Shown piece by piece: positions 6,532 to 11,959 of a stretch of 11,959 nt of DNA. The stretch spans positions 1-11,959 of the forward strand of contig DMPQ01000215.1 in assembly GCA_003455945.1 (NCBI GenBank). The letters run 5' to 3'. The position numbers and the translations under genes were made by a program. The notes beneath the pieces were generated by a model, which did no database searches, was not told the origin of the DNA, and saw only the letters and a list, made by a program, of their open reading frames with translations. Every line of letters starts with the position of its first letter. Within the stretch, counting starts at the first letter, position 1. Source of the stretch: Planctomycetaceae bacterium (GTDB lineage Bacteria; Planctomycetota; Planctomycetia; Pirellulales; Pirellulaceae).

Positions 6532-8682
6532 TCACTTCGTCAGGTGACGGTCCAGCCAGTCGAAAAACACTCGGTGCCAAAGGACCGAATTCTGAGGGCC
6601 CATCACCCAGTGCCCTTCGTCGGGGAAATACAGGAATCGCGACGGGATCCGTCGGACCTGAGCCGCGGTGAACGCCTCGATTCCCTGCGTGATCGGGACT
6701 CGGAAATCCTTTTCGCCGTGGATCACCAGCAACGGCGTCTCCCAGTTGGCGATGAACTTGTGGGGCGAGAACCGCTCGTACTCCGCCGCCGTCTCGGGGC
6801 TCGACCAGTACGGACCGTTCAGATCCCAGTTGACGAAGAAGAGCTCTTCCGTCGAGCCGTACATCGACTCGAGATTGAAGACGCCGCAGTGCGCGATCAT
6901 CGCGCTGAAGCGCTGCTGGTGGTTCCCCATCAGCCAGTAGACCGTGTAGCCGCCGAAGCTCGCGCCGATCGCTCCGCGCCGCTCCGAATCGATCCACGGT
7001 TCGCGCGAGATGTCGTCGGTCGCCGACAGCAGATCCTGCATCGCCTGGCCTCCCCAGTCGCCGCTGATGTCCCCGTTCCACTTCTGGCCGAAGCCGGGGA
7101 GACCGCGACGATTCGGAGCGATGACGACGTAGCCGCGAGCGGCCATCAGGTGGAAGTTCCAGCGATACGAGAACCACTGACCGATCTGACTCTGCGGACC
7201 TCCCTGAGCGTACAGCAGCAGCGGCCACTTCTTGCCGTCGTTCGGATCGAAGCCGGGAGGGAGCGCGACCCAGCAAAGAATCGTCTCGCCGTCGGTCGCC
7301 GTGACCTCACGCCGTACGAATGTCGGCAGCTCGAGCCCCGCGTAGATCTCGTCGTTGACGTGACTGATCGCCGTCGCCTCGGCATTCGGATCGGTCAGAT
7401 CGATGCGGAACAGCTCATCGGGACGAAGCATCGACTGACGAAGCGCGATCGCCGCTTCTCCGCCAGGGAGCACCTCGACCAACGTCCAGTTGAAGTCGCC
7501 CGCGGTGACCTGCGAGATCGCTCCGCCGCGAGTCAGACGGAAGATCTGAGTCGTGCCGTCGATGTCGCTGTTGAAGTACAGATCGTCGCCGAAGAAGCGA
7601 GTCGCCTGAGCCGACTGATCGAGCCCTTCGGTCGCCTCGATCAGCTTGCCGGTCGCCGGCTCCAGCAGCATCACCCGATTCCGATCCGCCTCGAAACCCG
7701 GGCGGACCATCGAGTGATAGCCGAGCAGCCGGCCGTCGGCCGAGAAGAACGGATCGTTGTCGTAACCGGGGCGCCCGTCGGTCAGCAATCGAGCCGGAGC
7801 GTCGCTGATGACGTCGATCAACCAGAGACTCGAATCGGTCGACTCCGCCGGAAACGGCGCGATCTTCGTCGTGTAGACGACATGCTGCGAATCGGGAGCC
7901 CACGCGATCTGCTCGGCGCCGCCGAACGGACCGACCGGCGAATCGTTTCGCTGCCCGGCCATCAGATCGCGCTCCGCTCCGACCTGCAGGTCTCGCACTT
8001 CGGCGACATGCAGATGCGAATACGCGTAGTCATGCCAGGCATTCCAGTGGCGGAACATCAGCGAATCGATGATCCGCGCGTCCGCCTTGGGAAGATCCTC
8101 GTACAGCTCGTTGACGGTCGGATCGAGCTTGATGTCGCGCGTGAACACGAACCGCGTTCCGTTCGGAGCGACCTTCAGGTTCGCGACTCCGTCCGCATAC
8201 TTGGTCAGCTGAAGCGGATCGAGCATCGTCGGATCGGCAATCAGCTCCGCGAGCGGAATCCGGAAGAGCTGCGGCGCATCGGGCTCGATCCCTTCATGCC
8301 GACCGACGAACCAGAGCGCGGTCTCGTCCCCTTCGCCGGCGAACTGCAGATCGCTCAGCGACTTCCAGCCGGTCAGCAGCGTCCGAACCGGTCCGCCGTC
8401 GGTCGAGGCGATCTGCAGATCGCTCGTCCCCGAGTTCTCGGCCAAGTCATAGCGGCGCACGGTCCAGAGCACGACCGAGCCGTCCGGAGCGACCGTCGGC
8501 GAACCGACTCGACCGAGCTTCCAGAGCAGTTCGGGAGACATCCGCGACGGCGTCTCGGACTCGGTCGCGGTCGTCGACTGAGCGAACGACGCCGTTGCAC
8601 CGGCGAGCAGCGCGAGCAGAGCCAGACCGCAGGTCGCGACGGCGACCGGCGCACGACGGGACTTCAGAGGCGAGACGATCAT
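6532..8682 (-). CDS. Exported S9 family serine peptidase, dipeptidyl-peptidase 5-like
   Basis: A 716-residue prolyl-oligopeptidase-family peptidase, expected to release dipeptides from short peptides outside the cytoplasm. A Sec signal (KSRR, then a hydrophobic core, then ATASFA) predicts cleavage after residue 34. A beta-propeller of WD40/PD40-like repeats follows (about 50-450), with units such as WAPDSQHVVYT and FFSADGRLLGYHS. The C-terminal alpha/beta-hydrolase domain (about 460-716) contains GASFGGY with the nucleophile Ser575, HGEKDFRVP with Asp659 and DEGHWV with His691. The segments QGGPQSQ, NRRGLPGFGQKWN and GDWGGQ recall bacterial dipeptidyl-peptidase 5 enzymes such as that of Porphyromonas; this subgroup assignment is from memory. 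A TTG at 8760 in the same frame follows a GAGG, but it would put 26 Arg-rich residues before the signal peptide and it overlaps the promoter candidate. I therefore chose the ATG at 8682. The gene appears to be transcribed alone. Confidence 0.92.
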   Translation of the reverse strand: MIVSPLKSRRAPVAVATCGLALLALLAGATASFAQSTTATESETPSRMSPELLWKLGRVGSPTVAPDGSVVLWTVRRYDLAENSGTSDLQIASTDGGPVRTLLTGWKSLSDLQFAGEGDETALWFVGRHEGIEPDAPQLFRIPLAELIADPTMLDPLQLTKYADGVANLKVAPNGTRFVFTRDIKLDPTVNELYEDLPKADARIIDSLMFRHWNAWHDYAYSHLHVAEVRDLQVGAERDLMAGQRNDSPVGPFGGAEQIAWAPDSQHVVYTTKIAPFPAESTDSSLWLIDVISDAPARLLTDGRPGYDNDPFFSADGRLLGYHSMVRPGFEADRNRVMLLEPATGKLIEATEGLDQSAQATRFFGDDLYFNSDIDGTTQIFRLTRGGAISQVTAGDFNWTLVEVLPGGEAAIALRQSMLRPDELFRIDLTDPNAEATAISHVNDEIYAGLELPTFVRREVTATDGETILCWVALPPGFDPNDGKKWPLLLYAQGGPQSQIGQWFSYRWNFHLMAARGYVVIAPNRRGLPGFGQKWNGDISGDWGGQAMQDLLSATDDISREPWIDSERRGAIGASFGGYTVYWLMGNHQQRFSAMIAHCGVFNLESMYGSTEELFFVNWDLNGPYWSSPETAAEYERFSPHKFIANWETPLLVIHGEKDFRVPITQGIEAFTAAQVRRIPSRFLYFPDEGHWVMGPQNSVLWHRVFFDWLDRHLTK

Positions 8683-8759
8683 CGATTCGGATTCCGTCGG
8701 GAGAGAAAGTCCATCGCACGCGCGTCGACCACCGCCGAAGCGCCCGCGCCGAAGCCGCA

Positions 8760-8789
8760 ATGATCCGCCTCAGCCGACACGCCCGTCAA
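8760..8789 (-). promoter_or_regulatory. Candidate promoter of the S9 peptidase gene
   Basis: On the minus strand, TTGACG (8789-8784, 5 of 6 consensus positions) and GATCAT (8765-8760, 4 of 6) are separated by 18 nt. The leader to the ATG at 8682 would be about 70 nt. If real, transcription starts downstream of the alternative TTG codon and rules that start out. Confidence 0.35.
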
Positions 8790-8853
8790 GTCAGGGCAAC
8801 GAGAGACACCAAGGACAACGCGATGCGCTGCCAAAGCACCAAGATCCTCATCC

Positions 8854-8889
8854 CCGTGCCTCCGAGCCCTCAGCGTCTCCGTGAGAAAA
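8854..8889 (-). repeat. Dispersed intergenic repeat core, inverted copy 3
   Basis: The minus strand reads TTTTCTCACGGAGACGC followed by TGAGGGCTCGGAGGCACGG. It matches the copy 2 core at 34 of 36 positions, but in the opposite orientation to the other two copies. The hairpin module is absent here. Nearby are shorter related units (ACCAAGGAC at about 8808-8816, and GCGTCTCACTCAGCGTCTCCGC at about 8917-8938) reaching almost to the stop codon of the neighbouring DUF1501 gene. Confidence 0.7.
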
Positions 8890-8941
8890 CTCCGACCGGT
8901 GCCTCCTCCCTCCTCCGCGTCTCACTCAGCGTCTCCGCGCC

Positions 8942-10276
8942 TCAGGCGATGATCTCATGCAGGACCCGTCCGTTCGGGACGACGGTCTGCGGGCGTTCGA
9001 GCGGGTCGTAGATCGTCGTCAGCGGATCGATGCCGAGCAGTCGGTACATCGTCGCGACAACATCGCCGGGGGAGATCGGATTCTCGATCGGAGTCGCACC
9101 GCTCCGATCGCTCGCGCCGATCACTGCTCCCTGAGTCACGCCGCCGCCGGCCAGCAGGATCGAATAGCAGGCGTTCCAGTGATCGCGCCCGGCTGCCGTG
9201 TTGATCTTCGGCGTACGGCCGAAGTCGCCGAGGACCGCGACGAGCGTCCGCTCCAGCATGCCCCGATCGGCCAGATCTTCGAGCAGCGAACTGCAGGCGG
9301 CATCGAATTGCGGAAGGAGCGTGTTGCGTAGCGCATGGAAGTTGTTGCCGTGCGTGTCCCACGTCGCGTTGGCATCCGGAGCCCAGCTCATGGTGACGAA
9401 ACGCGTTCCGGCTTCGACCAGTCGCCGAGCCAGCAGCACGCTCTGACCGTAGACGTTCCTTCCGTAACGCTCGCGCGCTTCGGGCGTCTCGTCGTCCAGC
9501 CGAAAGGCGCGCTGCACGCCGTCGGTCGTCAGCAGGTCGAACGCCCGATGCCGAAACGCATCGAGCGCCCCGAGACTCCGTTCGCTCCGCTGATCGAGTC
9601 CCCGATCCAGACCGCTCAGCAGTTGCTTGCGATGCGACAGGCGATCGGCGGTCAGGCCATCGGCCGGAGCGAGATTCCGGACGCGGAACTCGGGGCGGTT
9701 CGGATCGTCGAGGATCCAGAACGGATCGTGACTCGCACCGAGGAACCCGGCGAGGAAGCCGGGCTGCAGCGGTCCTCCCGCTCCCTCCTGAGTCTTGTAG
9801 GGCAACGCGACATACGGCAGCACGGCACCGGTCGGAGGCCGGAGTTTCGCGAGCACCGATCCGGGAGCGGGATGATCGGTCGGCTGAGCCCCTCCTCCCT
9901 GCTCTCCTCGATCGTGCCCGGTCAGCGCCGCGTAGACGGCAGCCGCATGCGAATTGTTGACGCTGTGCTGCATCGAGCGGATCAGCGTCGTCCGGTGCAT
10001 CTGACGAGCGAGCCGAGGCAGGTGTTCGCAGAGCTGCACGCCGGGGACCGTCGTGGCGATCGGTTGGAACTCGCCGCGGATGTCGACCGGTCCGTCCGGC
10101 TTCATGTCCCACATGTCGAGATGACTGGGACCGCCGTTCAGATAGATGACGATGCAGGCGTCGGCCTTCGACGCGAAGCCGTCCCGTTGCGCCTCCTGAG
10201 CCTTCAGGAATCGCGAGAGCGTCAGCCCGAGCGCCGCCGCTCCGCCGACTCGCAACAGTTCCCGTCGATTGCGCAT
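8942..10276 (-). CDS. Unpaired DUF1501 family protein with Tat-type signal
   Basis: A 444-residue protein of the same alkaline-phosphatase-like DUF1501 family as the gene at 1596-3101, but of a shorter and distinct subtype. The start has a twin-arginine-type signal (NRRELLRVGG, 3-12, then AAALGLTL). Family motifs are NGGPSHLDMWD (47-57), SVNNSHAAAVYAALTGHD (105-122), WDTHG (306-310), GDFGRTPK (350-357), GRDHW (363-367) and AGGGVTQG (376-383). Compared with the other copy, GDFGRT replaces GEFGRT and GRDHW replaces GRDHHP. The ATG at 10276 has GGAG 8 nt upstream, a well-placed ribosome site. No DUF1549/DUF1553 gene sits next to it; the neighbours are a PAP2-like gene upstream and the peptidase downstream. 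It may work with a partner encoded elsewhere. The activity is unknown. Confidence 0.93.
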   Translation of the reverse strand: MRNRRELLRVGGAAALGLTLSRFLKAQEAQRDGFASKADACIVIYLNGGPSHLDMWDMKPDGPVDIRGEFQPIATTVPGVQLCEHLPRLARQMHRTTLIRSMQHSVNNSHAAAVYAALTGHDRGEQGGGAQPTDHPAPGSVLAKLRPPTGAVLPYVALPYKTQEGAGGPLQPGFLAGFLGASHDPFWILDDPNRPEFRVRNLAPADGLTADRLSHRKQLLSGLDRGLDQRSERSLGALDAFRHRAFDLLTTDGVQRAFRLDDETPEARERYGRNVYGQSVLLARRLVEAGTRFVTMSWAPDANATWDTHGNNFHALRNTLLPQFDAACSSLLEDLADRGMLERTLVAVLGDFGRTPKINTAAGRDHWNACYSILLAGGGVTQGAVIGASDRSGATPIENPISPGDVVATMYRLLGIDPLTTIYDPLERPQTVVPNGRVLHEIIA

Positions 10277-10344
10277 CGTCGCCGCTCCGGTCCGGAGGCG
10301 ACGGGAGCCGACGAAGGTCGACGACCGTGCTTCCGCAGCGACTG

Positions 10345-10373
10345 GTTGTAGATCACGCCGCGGCGAGAAACAA
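10345..10373 (-). promoter_or_regulatory. Candidate promoter of the unpaired DUF1501 gene
   Basis: On the minus strand, TTGTTT (10373-10368) and TACAAC (10350-10345, 4 of 6 consensus positions) are separated by 17 nt. It lies in the 121-bp gap after the PAP2-like gene. A perfect 10-bp palindrome (CGCCGCGGCG, 10356-10365) sits in the spacer and could be an operator, though in GC-rich DNA it may be chance. Confidence 0.35.
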
Positions 10374-10397
10374 CGCGCTGCCGGGGGTGTCTCGCGA

Positions 10398-11588
10398 CTA
10401 CCAGCGACGTTCGATGCCGATCCCCTGCGCCTGTTGGTCCTGCCAACCGATCAGACGCCACTGCCGCGGACTCCCTTCGCTCCGCGCGATCGCTCCGCTC
10501 GCCAGATACGCGACGGTCCAGCCGAGAATCACCTGCGACGCGTAGTGCTGTTCGTCGTTGATGCGCGACAAGCCGCAAAGAGTCGACGAGGCGATCAGGC
10601 CGGTTCTGAGCCAACGATTCTCGGTCATGTCGGCGGCGACCAGGAACGGAAACGCTCCCATGAACGCATGGCCGCTCACCCCGTTGTCGTCCTGAAAGGG
10701 CTGCCAGCGCGAACCCCACGGCGCCTCTCCCGGACGCGACGCGCCGAGCGTCAGTTGGCCGACCGCGACGACCGGAGCGCCGACCAGAAAGACGCGCAGC
10801 GAGCGGTTGCCCCACTCGCCGACCGGTTCGAGCACCGGGAAGCGATCGTCGAACCAGACGGTCGAGGCGGCGACCGCGAAGATCGGCAAGGTCCGAAAGC
10901 CGTTGCCGAACTCCTTCGTCCCGTGCAGAAACCGCGACCACTCGCCGTCGCCGGCCTGAGTCACGTTGGTCTGGAAGAAGTCGCGGAACTCCTCGTCCAT
11001 CGACGTGTTCGCGAGGATCGCACCGCCACCGGTCACCCAGAAGAGGTCGGTCAGCGAACGCCGTGAATAGAACTCCCGGTGGTCCTGCGCGATCCGCTCC
11101 AGAATCGATGCCGACCGCGCTGCGACCGTGCGATCGAGAGACAGCGGATCATCGAACCCGGTTGCTTCCCCGAGCGCAGACGCTTCGCCGAATGACGACG
11201 AACCGTCCGACGACGGGTAGCCCAAGTACGACGGCCCGAATCGCAGTTCATCAGGAGCTTCGCCGAGCGGCCCAGCCGCAGCGGCGGGATCGAAGGCAGC
11301 AGGGCCGAAGCCGGTGTGACCCGAGTCGGCGTCGAATCGAGGAGCGAAGACCGGAGCGGATATCGCGTCCGACGGCAGCTCGGGCCAGACGCTCTCCTGA
11401 TTCGGGACCGACGCCGGATCGGGCTCGCCCCACTCCTGCCCGAGCGACTCCAGCGGCCCTCCGGCCTGAGTCACGGCGAGAATCGCGGACAGAGCGACAA
11501 GCCATCCGGCTCGGCCGAACGACCGACGGGGACGAACCGCCCGACGAGCGAACGAGCGACCGCGGCAAGAGGGTTGTCCTCGGTGCAC
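10398..11588 (-). CDS. Exported PAP2-superfamily-like protein with degenerate catalytic motifs
   Basis: A 396-residue protein. A basic, Arg-rich N-terminus leads into a hydrophobic segment (about 28-43, GWLVALSAILAV), a signal peptide or anchor. A low-complexity Pro/Ala/Gly/Ser stretch (about 52-145) precedes the PAP2-like core (about 175-365), which has several hydrophobic helices. Its three motifs align with the phosphatase signature. Motif 1 is QLTLGASRP (278-286), with Gln where KX6RP has Lys. Motif 2 is SGH (305-307). Motif 3 is SRINDEQHYASQ (341-352), keeping Arg342 and His348 but with Gln352 where Asp is usual. Family members remove phosphate from lipid phosphates or undecaprenyl pyrophosphate; the changes make activity here uncertain. 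The start is a GTG with GGAG 9 nt upstream, and no internal ATG precedes the domain. It is 121 nt from the next gene, which has its own promoter candidate. Confidence 0.82.
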   Translation of the reverse strand: MHRGQPSCRGRSFARRAVRPRRSFGRAGWLVALSAILAVTQAGGPLESLGQEWGEPDPASVPNQESVWPELPSDAISAPVFAPRFDADSGHTGFGPAAFDPAAAAGPLGEAPDELRFGPSYLGYPSSDGSSSFGEASALGEATGFDDPLSLDRTVAARSASILERIAQDHREFYSRRSLTDLFWVTGGGAILANTSMDEEFRDFFQTNVTQAGDGEWSRFLHGTKEFGNGFRTLPIFAVAASTVWFDDRFPVLEPVGEWGNRSLRVFLVGAPVVAVGQLTLGASRPGEAPWGSRWQPFQDDNGVSGHAFMGAFPFLVAADMTENRWLRTGLIASSTLCGLSRINDEQHYASQVILGWTVAYLASGAIARSEGSPRQWRLIGWQDQQAQGIGIERRW

Positions 11589-11669
11589 CGTCGCTCGCTC
11601 CGCGGAGGCTCGAGTCTCCGAGTCCTGCGGCAGCAGGGATTCGGCGCGCAGCGATCGCGGCGCGGCGGG

Positions 11670-11698
11670 AGAGTAGACGAAGGGCAGCGAAGCGCCAA
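11670..11698 (-). promoter_or_regulatory. Candidate promoter of the PAP2-like gene
   Basis: On the minus strand, TTGGCG (11698-11693, 4 of 6 consensus positions) and TACTCT (11675-11670, 3 of 6, keeping TA and the final T) are separated by 17 nt. The leader to the GTG at 11588 would be about 75 nt, similar to the other candidates in the window. The -10 match is weak. Confidence 0.25.
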
Positions 11699-11778
11699 CA
11701 CCGATCGAAGCGAGACGCGCCGCATCGGGAGCGTTCGCTGGACTCCCTCGGCACGAAACGCCTCGTCGAAATCCGACC

Positions 11779-11796
11779 GCACGGCACCGCTCGTGC
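11779..11796 (-). terminator. Weak hairpin directly after the edge gene
   Basis: GCACG and CGTGC, separated by 8 nt, form a 5-bp stem 1 nt past the stop codon at 11798. There is only a TTT some way downstream and no U-run. It is a possible 3'-end structure at best. Confidence 0.15.
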
Positions 11797-11797
11797 T

Positions 11798-11959
11798 TCA
11801 GGCGCGCATCGAAACCGGTTGTCGCTCGACGTGTTCGACATTCCCGACGCTCTCGACCCGAGTCGCGACGCGCTCGATCCGCGCGACGTCGTCGAGCGAC
11901 AGGATTCGGTTACTGCGCGAGTAGGTCAGGTAGTTCCAGCCCCACTGCCACAGGATCAC
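11798..11959 (-). CDS. C-terminal fragment of a probable type II NADH dehydrogenase
   Basis: An open frame enters from the right edge and ends at TGA (11800-11798), giving 53 residues. It begins VILWQWGWNYLTYSRSNRIL. An aromatic amphipathic segment of the form W-x-W-x-Y-x-T-x-x-R-x-x-R-I is typical of the membrane-associating C-terminus of single-subunit NAD(P)H:quinone oxidoreductases (NDH-2), which pass electrons from NADH to quinones without pumping protons. An acidic/basic helical tail follows (DDVARIERVATRVESVGNVEHVE). The FAD and NADH folds lie outside the window, so the identification rests on this tail alone. Another membrane-associated protein is possible. Confidence 0.5.
   Translation of the reverse strand: MILWQWGWNYLTYSRSNRILSLDDVARIERVATRVESVGNVEHVERQPVSMRA

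Noticed and set aside
8683..8760. Peptidase start at the TTG at 8760
   Set aside because: It would place 26 Arg/Gly-rich residues before a well-formed signal peptide, and it coincides with the -10 candidate. A GAGG upstream of it keeps it as a minor alternative.
6544..8763. 739-codon open frame on the plus strand, opposite the peptidase gene
   Set aside because: Arg/Asp-rich with no recognisable motif. The opposite strand encodes an intact catalytic triad, so this is a compositional shadow.
9335..10351. 338-codon plus-strand frame opposite the second DUF1501 gene
   Set aside because: Arg-rich shadow without motifs, running past the start of the real gene.
10277..10397. tRNA, riboswitch or small RNA gene in the 121-bp gap
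   Set aside because: No cloverleaf arms, no conserved riboswitch core and no terminator. Only a promoter candidate and a short palindrome are visible.

Overview
The window looks like a chromosomal stretch from a GC-rich planctomycete (Planctomycetota). The main clue is the pairing of a DUF1549/DUF1553 'planctomycete cytochrome' protein with a DUF1501 protein, plus a second, unpaired DUF1501 protein. This is inferred from family content; no marker gene is present. Every gene I can support lies on the minus strand, so the window reads from right to left. There is no rRNA, tRNA, CRISPR array, transposase or phage gene.

Layout in transcription order. (1) 11959-11798: the last 53 codons of a gene running in from the right edge, resembling the C-terminus of a type II NADH dehydrogenase. 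(2) 11588-10398: an exported protein with a degenerate PAP2 (phosphatidic-acid phosphatase type 2) fold. (3) 10276-8942: an unpaired Tat-signal DUF1501 protein. (4) 8682-6532: an exported S9 serine peptidase, similar to dipeptidyl-peptidase 5. (5) 6236-3105 and 3101-1596: a tight two-gene operon of a di-CxxCH PSCyt1/DUF1549/DUF1553 protein and its DUF1501 partner. (6) 1026-79: a short RpoD-family sigma factor.

Five of the six complete products act outside the cytoplasm or carry export signals: two Tat-type, three Sec-type. Together they suggest a cell-surface or periplasmic degradation function, but nothing in the sequence identifies the substrate. The sigma factor sits next to them but is separated by a 569-bp spacer containing a good terminator candidate, so I do not claim it belongs to the same system.

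Two non-coding patterns stand out. First, three of the spacers carry diverged copies of one composite repeat: a 36-nt core beginning TTTTCTCACGGAGACGC, short GGAGACGC-like units, and in two spacers a hairpin module of the form CCC-GCGC-loop-GCGC-GGG. One copy is inverted. Second, four genes have a -35/-10-like pair with 17-18 nt spacing, with the -10 hexamer ending 69-82 nt upstream of the start codon. I see no clearly new biological system. The most interesting items are the repeat family, the PAP2-like protein with two altered catalytic-motif residues, the beta-rich insert in the DUF1549/DUF1553 protein, and the substituted -10-recognition residues in the sigma factor.
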